The notes beneath the pieces were generated by a model. The model was not told where the DNA came from. It saw only the letters and a program-made list of their open reading frames with translations, and did no database searches. Below are positions 25,818 through 34,098 of a DNA stretch of 64,000 nt, piece after piece (the first letter of the stretch is position 1; every line of letters starts with the position of its first letter). Made by a program: the position numbers and the translations under genes. The DNA is taken from contig NZ_CP115300.1 of NCBI RefSeq assembly GCF_027625935.1, positions 9,238,001 through 9,302,000 of the forward strand, read 5' to 3'. The stretch comes from Streptomyces camelliae (GTDB lineage: Bacteria; Actinomycetota; Actinomycetes; Streptomycetales; Streptomycetaceae).

Positions 25818-26313
25818 GAGGCGAGATCACTGCGCGGTACGCCAGAGCCGTCCTTGACCAGAGTTTGCCCGGTGTCCACCGCCTTCAGCCGGTCGGCGGC
25901 GAAGCGGGCCCGCCTGGTGGGCAGGGTCAGCACGAGGTCTCCTCTACGCCGCGGTGTGCTCGTATCCCCAGAGATCTGCCGGGCCTCGGCAGAGCCCGGC
26001 ATGCGACGGGCGGCGATGACGGCGCGAACGGTGTCGGGGAGTTCCGGGTTGGCGAGAGCTCGTGGTCGCAGTCTCCGCGAGCGGCCCGGGCCGGCTGGAT
26101 TTCTTGCGGCAGCGCGGGGTTGGCGCCGAGGCCCTCCACATGGCTGGGGATCGGTGCCGTGTCGGCTCTGCGGGTGTAGTCGGCCAACACCTCGGGCGTG
26201 GTCGTGTGCCGAGCCACGGTGATCGCCGCTCGGCCAGCCTCCTCGGTCTCGCCGTCGAGGGGCTTCGAGCGGGAATCACCGCATGACATCGCCTTGCTGA
26301 GCATCGAAGACAA
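25814..26313 (-). pseudogene. Leucine-rich-repeat-variant-like protein, frameshifted
   Basis: Leftward from about 26250 the DNA encodes helical repeats of the LRV/HEAT-like kind: RAAITVARHTTTPEVLADYT, SHVEGLGANPALPQEI. After a shift near 26060 it continues LANPELPDTVRAVIAARR and MPGSAEARQISG, ending at the overlap with the next start. Repeated NPxLP/TPEVL motifs are the hallmark. A single indel breaks the frame. First gene of the coupled run leading to the SUKH-like gene. Confidence 0.5.
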
Positions 26314-26686
26314 TCACACCCTCTATCTCTTCAAGGTAGACCATAAGGTCGACGACCTGGTTCGTGTACTCGCGGGCATCGTCGTCCCCGAAAACGACCC
26401 GGACCCGTCTTGCGACAGCCGAGAGATCAAAAGGCACCGATCCTCCGATCAACCGGTGCACGAAGCGCGCATCCTCTGCCACAGTCTCGCTTTCTTCGTA
26501 AGCGACGCGCGTCAGCCATGCCCCCCATCTGAGGGCGAGCGTAGAGCCCTTGGAGAAGGGAGGCCGCTCCCACTGCAGCGTGAAGCCTGCTGCGTCTTCG
26601 AAGAGCTCGCGCAGGTCAGCGGCCAGTGATTCGTTGGATATCTCCGGGGAGTCGGGACCGAGAAAAGCATGGAGCGCAAAAGTCAT
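26276..26686 (-). CDS. Hypothetical protein
   Basis: 136 residues from ATG 26686 (MTFALHAFLGPDSPEISNES). Intact and acidic, with DLRELFEDAAGFTLQWERPP, LALRWGAWLTRVAYEESETV and EYTNQVVDLMVYLEEIEGVI, an alpha/beta pattern of about the size of an immunity protein. It overlaps the start region of the leucine-repeat pseudogene. No family assigned. Confidence 0.6.
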   Translation of the reverse strand: MTFALHAFLGPDSPEISNESLAADLRELFEDAAGFTLQWERPPFSKGSTLALRWGAWLTRVAYEESETVAEDARFVHRLIGGSVPFDLSAVARRVRVVFGDDDAREYTNQVVDLMVYLEEIEGVIVFDAQQGDVMR

Positions 26687-27060
26687 TGTCGCTGTTCAGT
26701 CATCCGAGAGCAGTGGAATCAGGGTCGACATGAGTCCGATCAGGCGCCGCTCCGCTTTGCGTACTCCGGCACCAGACCTTGCGTGGCGATGGCATTGACG
26801 AGCGGCAGCCGGCCACGCGATCGGAGGTGGCTGAATCGGCCTACGGAGGGATCCGTCGGTGCCTTCGTTGAAGCAACTTCAGCGGCGAGCGTGACCGGCG
26901 GAGCCGCTGTCCGGCCACAGAGCCCCGTGGTCGCCGTAGGGCCGACGGACAGTCCGGTCCGCTCTCGGGGGCCTCTCCAGAGGGCGCAGCCGCGGCTGCT
27001 CTGCTCGGCCAACGCCCTGCTCGCGACGGGTTCGGGTCTCTCACGAAGACGGGATCCTAC
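26687..27060. other. Gap without a convincing gene
   Basis: Several overlapping open stretches exist on both strands but none has a consistent third-position bias or a recognisable product. The minus-strand end PLVNAIATQGLVPEYAKRSG near 26750-26810 looks protein-like and may be the tail of a lost gene. I see no promoter or RNA signal I can support. Confidence 0.4.
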
Positions 27061-27297
27061 TTGAGCACACCCCAATCATGGAATGCCTTCCATGATTGGG
27101 TCGAAGTTCATTACGCTGCCGTGGGTGTCGACTGTGCAGAAGGAGCTCTCACCGGCGACGTACACGGGCTGCCCGCGGAGGTGTGCTGCAACGCGCTGGT
27201 TTGCGGTAGCCGGGACGAGCTGAAGTTGTGCGTCCTTCGGGCCGAGCGGACCTGGGCCGCCGCGGTGGCAGCGGCCGGATGGACAACATCGACGTGA
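27061..27297 (+). CDS. Possible small protein or C-terminal fragment
   Basis: 78 codons whose middle (VGVDCAEGALTGDVHGLPAE, VCCNALVCGSRDELKLCVLR, WAAAVAAAGW) looks like real protein and has normal codon bias. The start TTG/ATG choice is unclear and the first codons lie within a 30-bp palindrome, so this is more likely the tail of a gene than a full one. Confidence 0.3.
   Translation: MSTPQSWNAFHDWVEVHYAAVGVDCAEGALTGDVHGLPAEVCCNALVCGSRDELKLCVLRAERTWAAAVAAAGWTTST
27071..27100. promoter_or_regulatory. Perfect 13-bp inverted repeat, 4-bp loop
   Basis: CCCAATCATGGAA (27071-27083) pairs exactly with TTCCATGATTGGG (27088-27100). It is A/T-richer than the surroundings, which suits an operator more than a terminator. 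It lies about 290 bp upstream of the TPR operon and about 385 bp from the minus-strand gene at 26686; which one it serves is unknown. Confidence 0.5.
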
Positions 27298-27387
27298 TCG
27301 CCACCAACACACTCGGACCCGCCCAATGTCCTCAGTGAGGAACCGGCTTGAACCGGCCGTCCGTACACGCGAATCAAAGGAACAGCC

Positions 27388-27831
27388 ATGCCCCTGCCCG
27401 ACGACCTCTCCGCCGAGATCGACGGCTTGTGCCGTCGCGGCGACACCCTGGCCGAAGCGGGCCGACTCGACGAGGCCAAGGCGCTGTACGTCGAGGCCCT
27501 GCGACTGCTGCCGGATGATCCGAGCGACTGGGCGGCCTCGACCTGGATCTACGTGGCGATCGGTGACGTCCATTTTCGGCAGGGTGTCTTCGACAGGGCG
27601 TACCGGTGCTTCCACAACGCCGTCCGGTGCCCCGACGGACTGGGCAACCCGTTCATCCATCTCCGCCTGGGCCAGAGCGCCTTGGAGCTCGGCGACCACG
27701 ACCGCGCGGCGGACGAGTTGATGCGGGCCTACATGGGCGGCGGTCCTGACATCTTCGACGAGGACGACCCCAAGTACCTCGCCTTCCTGCGGACCCGCGC
27801 CGACCTCGGCCATGCCCAGAGTTCGGGATGA
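27388..27831 (+). CDS. Tetratricopeptide-repeat protein
   Basis: 147 residues; ATG 27388 follows AAAGGAAC. Three TPR-like helix pairs are visible: RRGDTLAEAGRLDEAKALYV, IGDVHFRQGVFDRAYRCFHN and RLGQSALELGDHDRAADELM, then a YMGGGPDIFDEDDPKYLAFL end. Small TPR proteins of this exact ending are frequent in streptomycete immunity-gene clusters. First gene of a three-gene run coupled by ATGA overlaps. Confidence 0.8.
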   Translation: MPLPDDLSAEIDGLCRRGDTLAEAGRLDEAKALYVEALRLLPDDPSDWAASTWIYVAIGDVHFRQGVFDRAYRCFHNAVRCPDGLGNPFIHLRLGQSALELGDHDRAADELMRAYMGGGPDIFDEDDPKYLAFLRTRADLGHAQSSG

Positions 27832-28424
27832 GCGCCGGGCGAACCCGTGCGTGCCATCCCGAGGAAACTCCCGCCGCACCCCAAAGCGAAACGCCGCTGA
27901 CCATGCTGCTGCCTGCCGCACGATCAGCCTTCACCCGCCTCGCGGAGGGGCTCGGCGGCACGGAGTGCTGCGGATACGCGCTGTACTCCGATGCGGCGGC
28001 GATGACGGTCTGCTGCGCGGTCAACACACGGGATCATCTGGCCCGCAGCCAGGCCGCCGATCCCGACGACGCGGAGTACTACCGGTGGAGCCCGGCCGAA
28101 TGGGCGCACGAGGGGGTGGGCCACGAGTACTTCACCGAGGTGAACCGGCACCTGCTCACACGCTCCATCACTCTCGGCGGCCTGGAGCTGTGCCAGTGGC
28201 GCGACAGTGTGTACGAGGCGTGCGTGGTGACCTTGGAGACACTGTTGGCGGAGGACATCCTCGAGCGGGACGACGACACCGTCGTGGTATTCGCCGTCTC
28301 CGACCACACGGACGCGGAACGGGAGGCGGGCTGGATCCGCCGTCTCAACCCGCCGCACCAGACCCGGCGTTTCACCCGCTGGTCAGCTGCGCCCCATTAC
28401 GCTCTGTCATGCTTCGGGGAATGA
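27828..28424 (+). CDS. DUF4303 family protein
   Basis: 198 residues; ATG 27828 overlaps the TPR stop by ATGA. The body (SAFTRLAEGLGGTECCGYAL, AMTVCCAVNTRDHL, YYRWSPAEWAHEGVGHEYFT) follows the DUF4303 pattern of a beta sheet with a YxLYSD and VNT motif. The family is of unknown biochemical function and often sits beside SUKH and TPR genes. Coupled to the next gene by another ATGA. Confidence 0.65.
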   Translation: MSAGRTRACHPEETPAAPQSETPLTMLLPAARSAFTRLAEGLGGTECCGYALYSDAAAMTVCCAVNTRDHLARSQAADPDDAEYYRWSPAEWAHEGVGHEYFTEVNRHLLTRSITLGGLELCQWRDSVYEACVVTLETLLAEDILERDDDTVVVFAVSDHTDAEREAGWIRRLNPPHQTRRFTRWSAAPHYALSCFGE

Positions 28425-29203
28425 GGCATCAGCAGATCCTGGACAAGCTCGCGGCTCGGGGAATCGTCCAGGCGATGAATGAGGATGTGGCTCGGTGGAC
28501 CAGCGAGCAGATGTCATACCGCGGCCGGTCGCATACAGAGGTCCAGAAGACGGTGATACCGCCGCTCCTCACACGTTGGCGTTGCCTGCTCGACGCCGCT
28601 GACGCCACAGCGGCGGCCAAGGACGTCGGGTGGGTGGCGCTGGCCACCTTGCTGCACAAGTACGGATTCCACGACAGCGCCATCACCGCGAGAGCCTTGA
28701 CCTCCATCGACGAACTCAACCATCACGTCGTCCTGTCCGACGCGTTCGAAAGACAGTCCCCGGCGATTAGAGCACTGCTGCGGTCGGCGCCGACACCACT
28801 GACGCGTCGGCCGCGCAATCCCAGAACAGTCACCTTCCTACGCCCCGGCGATGTCGTCTCCATCCAACTCGCCAACCGCTTCCACGCCGCCTTCGTCCAC
28901 GGGCTGCACGGCGCGAATGAATTCCCGGTAATCGAGTTCTACGCCGGCTCCTTCACCCAGCCGCCCACCATGGCACAGCTAGCAGGCCGGCCAGCGGCCC
29001 GAGCAGGCGCTCGTGCCCGCTTCGGGGTCGTGGGCCTGACCTACCTGCCCGACCCTGCCCATCAAGTGGTGGCACTGGCCTCGCAGCACTCCAAGGCACC
29101 GCCCGGAGGCGATCCCCAGGCAGGCGGCGGCCTGTGGAGCTTGACTGACATCATCGCCTTGCCAATGACCACGGCGGCACTCTTCGACGGCGACCGGGAG
29201 TAG
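28421..29203 (+). CDS. Hypothetical protein of coupled TPR/DUF4303 operon
   Basis: 260 residues from ATG 28421, chosen because it overlaps the DUF4303 stop as ATGA; an ATG four codons upstream is also in frame. Contains VIPPLLTRWRCLLDAADATA, LATLLHKYGFHDSAITARAL, then a beta-rich part FLRPGDVVSIQLANRFHAAF and VIEFYAGSFTQPP. No family recognised. The coupling suggests its product is needed with the TPR and DUF4303 proteins. Confidence 0.65.
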   Translation: MRHQQILDKLAARGIVQAMNEDVARWTSEQMSYRGRSHTEVQKTVIPPLLTRWRCLLDAADATAAAKDVGWVALATLLHKYGFHDSAITARALTSIDELNHHVVLSDAFERQSPAIRALLRSAPTPLTRRPRNPRTVTFLRPGDVVSIQLANRFHAAFVHGLHGANEFPVIEFYAGSFTQPPTMAQLAGRPAARAGARARFGVVGLTYLPDPAHQVVALASQHSKAPPGGDPQAGGGLWSLTDIIALPMTTAALFDGDRE

Positions 29204-29386
29204 TACCTCCAAATCGGCGGTCGGGTCTCATGCTGCAGGGTCGGTACGGTGAGGCGCGAGGACCTCCAGCACGGGTATCGGCATGCCCGCGACCAGCAAC
29301 GATCACCCAACCGAGACTTCCGTTCGACGAGCACGGCCCAAGATCGGAAAGACAACAACCTCTCAAGCTCACTCAGAGCAAGGCCG

Positions 29387-30259
29387 TCACCGGGTAGCCG
29401 TGAGGACGTCCAGGAATCGCGCGTGGTCGACCGAGACCGAGATCCGTGTCCGGGTGCCGGCCGCCGGGCGTGCACCCCAGGCGCCGCGCTCGCGGTATAC
29501 CTCGACCTCGCGGAACGCGCAGATGGATTCGTCGAGCGCCACGGCCGCCGCGAGCGGGTCATGGAAGGCCTTGCCGGCGCGGCGCTTGGCCAGGTAGACC
29601 TCCATGCCCTCCCGCACGAGCGCCATCCCGGGTGTGAGCCGCCGCGCCGACAGGGCGGCGTGCATCGCGCCGTCGTAGACAACGCCGTGGCAGACGTTCT
29701 TCGAGACGAGCACCCGCTCACCGACGTGGGGCGACTCCAGCAGCTTCAACGCCGCCTGCGGAGCGCCGTTGAAGTTGTACGTCCCGCAGGTCTCGCGTCC
29801 TTCGAACTTGGGGAGCCGGTGTTCGGGCGGGACGACGGAGTCGCCGGCGAAGCCGCCCTGCGCGACCCAGCGGGCGATGCGCACGTCCGGTTTCCGTTCC
29901 AGGAGCATGCCGGGATTCTTCAGCGGCGCCCCCGTGAGCAGCGTCGCGTCCTCGCTGGCGAAGGTGTCCCGGAGCAACTGCCAGGCCTCGGCGTCGGGTT
30001 CGCGGGGCGGAACTTTCCCAAGCCATCGGCGATGAAAGCCCGACACCGGCTTCACGTCAGCACCGGGCCGGTACGCGCCGACCGGTACGGTCACCCCAAG
30101 GCGCCCGAGGAGGTGCTTGACGATACCGACCTGCTCATCCGATCCAGGCATGACCGTCACGGCCACCAGGCGCGCCCACGGATGGGTCGCGAGGGCACAC
30201 AGGGTGAAGACGTCGTCGGGGTCGCCGGTCTCCATGTCGAACGCGATCGGGATTGCCAT
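29387..30259 (-). CDS. Nucleoside hydrolase-like protein
   Basis: About 290 residues from ATG 30259 (MAIPIAFDMETGDPDDVFTL); a longer start 12 codons upstream is less likely. The opening DMETGDPDD is the calcium-binding aspartate cluster of the IU-nucleoside hydrolase fold (normally DxDxGxDD). Further family-like parts are VTVMPGSDEQVGIVKHLLGR, FAGDSVVP and NFNGAPQAALKLL, and FHDPLAAAVALDES near the end carries the second metal Asp. It should cleave an N-glycosidic bond, with the exact substrate unknown. Stands alone between opposite-strand genes. Confidence 0.8.
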   Translation of the reverse strand: MAIPIAFDMETGDPDDVFTLCALATHPWARLVAVTVMPGSDEQVGIVKHLLGRLGVTVPVGAYRPGADVKPVSGFHRRWLGKVPPREPDAEAWQLLRDTFASEDATLLTGAPLKNPGMLLERKPDVRIARWVAQGGFAGDSVVPPEHRLPKFEGRETCGTYNFNGAPQAALKLLESPHVGERVLVSKNVCHGVVYDGAMHAALSARRLTPGMALVREGMEVYLAKRRAGKAFHDPLAAAVALDESICAFREVEVYRERGAWGARPAAGTRTRISVSVDHARFLDVLTATR

Positions 30260-30448
30260 TCCCGCGACCATACCGATCCGACGGAACGTGTCCAACGGAA
30301 TATCGGCGAGACAGGCACGCTCGGCCGGTCAGCAGCCGCCACCTCAGGCGGCGCAGTTGAGTGAGGTCATCCCTCATCAAGGTCTCCTTGGGGGAAAATT
30401 CGCAATGCCGCGCCCGCAACACGGCGGGCGCGGCACTGGTGGTGGTGA

Positions 30449-30646
30449 TCAGGGCTGGGCGGTGTCGTCGACGACCACGAGGAACTGATCAGTGCCGAGG
30501 TCCATGACGACCTGGGCGCGCAGTCCCTGCTGTCGCCGGGCGGCGGCGTATTCGTCGGCCGGCCGGGAGCCTCGGGGGTGGCCGGCGGGGAAGCGCTCCA
30601 GCACCGTGCGCTGCTGGTGGTCAGAGGTCGGGGTCGGCGTGGTCAC
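30449..30646 (-). CDS. Small hypothetical protein
   Basis: 65 residues from GTG/ATG 30646, overlapping the stop of the upstream fragment by ATGA. The product is hydrophilic, with RTVLERFPAGHPRGSRPADE and LRAQVVMDLGTDQFLVVVDD. The coupling to the upstream fragment shows the two belonged to one operon. No family recognised. Confidence 0.5.
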   Translation of the reverse strand: MTTPTPTSDHQQRTVLERFPAGHPRGSRPADEYAAARRQQGLRAQVVMDLGTDQFLVVVDDTAQP

Positions 30647-30830
30647 GGCTCTGGGTCCTCAGGGCCGGGGACGTCGCCGAACACGTCGTCCATCGCCTGT
30701 GTGACAGCGGGCCGGTTTTCGGGCCGGGCCGCGTTGGGGACCGCGTTGGTGAGGTCGATCAGGTCGACGTCCTCGAACAACTCGGTCAGGTCCGCGATGG
30801 TCTCCGGGTCCAGGACGACGTCGTCGCTCC
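30643..30830 (-). pseudogene. C-terminal fragment coupled to small protein
   Basis: The frame DDVVLDPETIADLTELFEDV, then LTNAVPNAARPENRPAVTQA and DDVFGDVPGPEDPEP ends in an ATGA overlap with the 65-residue gene. Upstream it runs directly into the IS701-type transposase fragment in another frame, so the front of the gene was lost by that insertion. Confidence 0.5.
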
Positions 30831-30834
30831 GCGC

Positions 30835-31221
30835 TGGTTGGCGCGTCGGGGCGGAGCCAGTTGCTGACGTCGACGGCCAGGACCAGGCGCCCGTCGGCGG
30901 CCCGCGGCATCGGCAGACCGGCCAGCACCTGCCGCAACCGAGGCACATCCACGCTCCCGCGGTTCAACGCCTCGTACATCGCGCCGTGCCCACGCCGGTG
31001 CTCGGCCACCAGCGTGAGGTCCACCGGCGAGGTTACGGACCGTCCAAGCACAGCAGCGCGTCGGCCAGCTCGAACAGTTCGTCCCCGCGGGCGGTCAGGC
31101 AGTCGACGAAGTCGACCCGGAAGCGTGACGCTTCGGCGAACGCCTCCCCAGGACCGGTATCAGGCGGCAGACTCACCCTCACGGCCTTCGTCTCGATCGG
31201 TGCACCTTGGTCGGAGCACAT
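30835..31221 (-). pseudogene. IS701-type transposase, N-terminal fragment
   Basis: Leftward: EAFAEASRFRVDFVDCLTAR, GDELFELADALLCLDG, then one frame over LTLVAEHRRGHGAMYEALNR and AVDVSNWLRPDAPTS. This is the first ~125 residues of the large IS701-like transposases (NF041680-like) common in Streptomyces; the DDE core is missing. One frameshift near 31040 and the truncation make it inactive. Confidence 0.75.
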
Positions 31222-31321
31222 GATCAGGCGAAGGCCGCTTCAATGTCCGGCAAATGCCCAGGTGAGTGATCCAGTTCGAGATGTCGTTCGATGCCAGGAG
31301 CCAGGCACGGGCGCTGATGAC

Positions 31322-32104
31322 TCAGCTAGCGAGCAGGGCTTGCATCCACTGGTCTTCGCGTTGCTCGATGTATTCGGCGTCGTTTCGCCAAGCGTCGCCG
31401 TGGCCTTCAGCCCACAGCCTTGCCCAGGGCTGGGCTCCTTGGGCTGCCTGGTCGCGCAGGAAGTCGTGCATGGAACGCGTACGGCGCCCCAGCAGAGGCA
31501 CCAACCGACGGCGTTCGGACTCAGCCAGACCGTAGGCGTCGGCGAAGACTCGCAGTCGGTCCGCCGCGTCCGCGCTCTGCCAGTCCGGATGCGCGGACAG
31601 CGGGATGAACCCGTGAATGGCGTATGCGACATCCCACAGGCGCGAGCCGGGACCTGCAGCGTCCCAGTCGATGAAGGCCCACCGCGCCTCGTCTGCGACC
31701 ACGAGGTTCCAGGGGGCCAGGTCGTTATGGGCGATGATGTCACTGTCCTCAGCGGGGATCAGTGTCTGCCACCGCGCATCGGAGGGCGCCGTGAAGTCCT
31801 GCACGGCGTCGTGGAAGTCCCGGATCAGCCGTGCCACGCGAGCCAGTTGTCGAGCGGGTTCCATCAGCGAGAACCGGCCGGGCCAGACCACATCTCCCAG
31901 CATGAAGGTCAGGACCTCACGCCCCTGATCGTCAATGCCGAGCGGACGAGGCGCCGCGCCGAAGCCCACCTCGTGCAGGTGGGCAAGCAGGGCATGCACA
32001 GCGGGAGTCCATGGTCCGGTCGGACGGCGAACGGTGTCCCCGACGCGAACGACACCATCACTGACGTTGCCACCGGACAAAGGCTGTTCATCATCGTGCC
32101 GCAT
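31322..32104 (-). CDS. Aminoglycoside phosphotransferase (APH)-family protein
   Basis: 260 residues from ATG 32104. Kinase-like fold: LTFMLGDVVWPGRFS hinge region, catalytic loop in IIAHNDLAPWNLVV near residue 145 (HxDxxxxN with the catalytic Asp), and metal-binding Asp in WAFIDWDAAGPG near 170. The N-terminal glycine loop is short, as in the choline-kinase/HSK2-like branch. It could phosphorylate an antibiotic or a metabolite; in streptomycetes most members are of unknown substrate. No linked resistance gene. Confidence 0.85.
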   Translation of the reverse strand: MRHDDEQPLSGGNVSDGVVRVGDTVRRPTGPWTPAVHALLAHLHEVGFGAAPRPLGIDDQGREVLTFMLGDVVWPGRFSLMEPARQLARVARLIRDFHDAVQDFTAPSDARWQTLIPAEDSDIIAHNDLAPWNLVVADEARWAFIDWDAAGPGSRLWDVAYAIHGFIPLSAHPDWQSADAADRLRVFADAYGLAESERRRLVPLLGRRTRSMHDFLRDQAAQGAQPWARLWAEGHGDAWRNDAEYIEQREDQWMQALLAS

Positions 32105-32405
32105 CGAACCAGTGTGTCGGATCAGCTCGTCGTGATCACCCCATTAAGGGGGAGCGTCAGAGTAGGGACGGAGGTTAAAAAACAAGGTTAGTGCCCGTTC
32201 CTGAACCTCAAAGCCATATGCCAGACCACGAATATCCGAAAAGAGAGGCTCGTGAAAGCGTTCGCCGAGAGGTCACGGCGACCGTTTTCGCGGGCCGCCG
32301 CACGCTCACAGTCTCCATACGGGTGAACGGCTCCGCGTTGATGGATCATGGCTGCGGTGGGGCCGGTTGACTAGTGGGTACGTCACGCCTTCCAGGAGGA
32401 CCGCC
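32105..32405. other. Intergenic region between phosphotransferase and chagasin-like gene
   Basis: Divergent spacer of about 300 bp with locally lower G/C around 32150-32240 (AAAAAACAAGG, CCATATGCCAG). It must hold the promoters of both neighbours. I see no coding signal and no obvious palindrome. Confidence 0.4.
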
Positions 32406-32816
32406 ATGCTTGGCCGGACTGTGCTCGCCGCCACCGCACTTGCCGCTAGCGTGCTGACCACACCAGCAGTACTCACTGACGCCCACGCGGCAGCAGTCGG
32501 CCCCGTAGGCCTGACCAACGCCGACAACGGCAGGACAGTCACCGTCAAATCCGGCGGCGCGGTCAACGTGCACCTCAAAGCCGTCCCGGGTAGCGGGGTG
32601 AAGTGGGTGTGGGACGAGCCCACGGCCTCCGACGACCAGGTTCTGTCACGGTCTTCTGGCCGCACGGTTGCCAGCGGCGACGCCGAAGCCACCTTCGCCG
32701 CCGAAGCGGACGGGCACAGCACCATCACCGCGCACCGCCGCTGCGTCGTCACGGCTCCTGGGCATAGCTGCCCCTCCGTCGTATCCCTCTGGAAGACCAC
32801 CGTCGACGTCAGCTGA
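32406..32816 (+). CDS. Secreted chagasin-like (I42) protease inhibitor
   Basis: 136 residues; ATG 32406 follows CCAGGAGGACC. A signal peptide covers residues 1-28 (LGRTVLAATALAASVLTTPA, cleavage around AHA-AA). The mature part has GLTNADNGRTVTVKSGGAVN, VHLKAVPGSGVKWVWDEPTA and a final W-x-TV strand, the immunoglobulin-like pattern of chagasin/I42 inhibitors of papain-type proteases. Two cysteines (RRCVVTAPGHSC) could form a disulfide in the exported protein. Stands alone; family assignment is by pattern. Confidence 0.65.
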   Translation: MLGRTVLAATALAASVLTTPAVLTDAHAAAVGPVGLTNADNGRTVTVKSGGAVNVHLKAVPGSGVKWVWDEPTASDDQVLSRSSGRTVASGDAEATFAAEADGHSTITAHRRCVVTAPGHSCPSVVSLWKTTVDVS

Positions 32817-32986
32817 CGGCTTGCCTCCGCCAGCCTCCAGGGTGCCGTTCGCCGAACGGCCACCGTGACCGCACCGGTGCGGCCCGGCGCCGGTCGGGCC
32901 GCGAGTGAGCAATCGTCAAGACCTGTGGATGAGCTGAAGGAAATCGGGTTGTCGTTCACGTGTAGCAGGCCGAACGATCGCGCCTT

Positions 32987-33175
32987 GTGACGACTGCTGA
33001 TGAGAAGCCGCTGTTCGATGGCGCCAGGCCGGTCGCGTTGGTGACCGGCGTCGGCCGGTCCATCGGAATCGGTGCGGGGATCGCCCGCCGACTGGCCGAA
33101 GCGGGCTGGAACGTCGCCTTCACGTACTGGACGTCGTACGACGCGCGTATGGCCCGGTGTGACGAAGAGCGATAG
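32987..33175 (+). pseudogene. Short-chain dehydrogenase, N-terminal fragment
   Basis: GTG 32987 opens PVALVTGVGRSIGIGAGIAR then RLAEAGWNVAFTYWTSYD, a perfect SDR (3-oxoacyl-ACP reductase type) cofactor-binding start with TGxxxxxGIG. The frame then reaches a stop at 33175, after only 62 codons, where about 250 are normal. The following 250 bp (33176-33423) hold nothing recognisable. Truncated by deletion. Confidence 0.75.
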
Positions 33176-33423
33176 ATGGTCTCGCAACATTCAGTAGCCG
33201 GTGGTCAGCAGCTTGCGAAGAAGGGTTGTTGGCCCCGATGGCGGACGACAGGTGGCCCCGAAGGGCATCGGCTGGTCCTGCTATGGGGGCCGGCCACAGC
33301 CCGACCGCCGACAAGGCCATGCGGCCACGGTTACCGGTCAGAACGCTCAAGGCCGGCGCGCCCACTGATCTGCTCTGTGGCTGGCGTTCGGACGAAACGG
33401 CGCGGAACAGGGTCGAGTCCTGA

Positions 33424-34029
33424 CTACGGCCTGGCCGTGCCGGTGGAGTCTCCGGAGGGACAGGTGACGGCCCAGGCCGCCTCGATCATCTGAAAGATCT
33501 CGCCCACCGTGGCCTGCGGATCGGCCGCCTCACGGGCCAGCGAATAGGCGTCGATCACGAACCTCGCGATCGCCCGGCAGGCCGTTGGGGTCCCTGACAG
33601 GTCGGGATCGGCGGCGATGGCCGTTGCCAACGACTCCGCGTGGCGCAGCCGCATCGACTCTTCGTACTCCCGCAGGGCGGGTGATGCGTCGATCATGCGC
33701 CAGATCGGGGCGGCGCTGTCCGCTGTGCAGTGTCGCACCAGGGACTGGATCTCGCGGCGCAGCGCGGGGACGAGCGGCTCGTGCGGCGCCCGGTCGGTGA
33801 CCGCCCGCGTGAGGCGCTGCTCGAAGTCTTCGTCCTGTTCGAAGACCAGGGCCTCTTTCGAGGCGAAGTGGGAGAACAGCGTGGTAACGGCCACGTCGGC
33901 CTCGGCGGCCACGTCACGGATGCCCACCGCGTCGTACCCGTGCTCCAGGAAGAGCCGCAGGGCGGTGTCAGCGATCTTCTGGCGGGTCGCGGCCTTCTTG
34001 CGCTCACGGCGTCCGGTCGGCACAGTCAT
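33424..34029 (-). CDS. TetR-family transcriptional repressor
   Basis: 201 residues from ATG 34029. RKKAATRQKIADTALRLFLE, GIRDVAAEADVAVTTLFSHF and ASKEALVFEQDEDF give a clear TetR domain; the C-terminal half (TACRAIARFVIDAYSLAREA) is a typical ligand domain. Divergent from an NADP oxidoreductase 69 bp away with a palindrome between them, the same layout as at 13.7 kb, so it very likely represses that enzyme and itself. Confidence 0.9.
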   Translation of the reverse strand: MTVPTGRRERKKAATRQKIADTALRLFLEHGYDAVGIRDVAAEADVAVTTLFSHFASKEALVFEQDEDFEQRLTRAVTDRAPHEPLVPALRREIQSLVRHCTADSAAPIWRMIDASPALREYEESMRLRHAESLATAIAADPDLSGTPTACRAIARFVIDAYSLAREAADPQATVGEIFQMIEAAWAVTCPSGDSTGTARP

Positions 34030-34075
34030 GCCTTCACACTATCAGGTACAAATCCATAACGAATTCAAAATCCTA

Positions 34076-34092
34076 ACCGTTAGTGTTACGGT
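34076..34092. promoter_or_regulatory. Putative TetR operator
   Basis: ACCGT-N7-ACGGT in the divergent spacer, ending 6 bp before the oxidoreductase start. The spacer is also unusually A/T-rich for this genome (AATTCAAAATCC), fitting a promoter. The arms are short, so this is a modest call. Confidence 0.5.
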
Positions 34093-34098
34093 CGCCGC

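Noticed and set aside
28079..28358. Minus-strand frames opposite the DUF4303 gene
   Set aside because: Shadow frames; the plus strand has family match and coupled start and stop.
33176..33423. Short frames in both directions between the SDR fragment and the TetR gene
   Set aside because: No ribosome site, no family match, and no codon bias; treated as noncoding debris.
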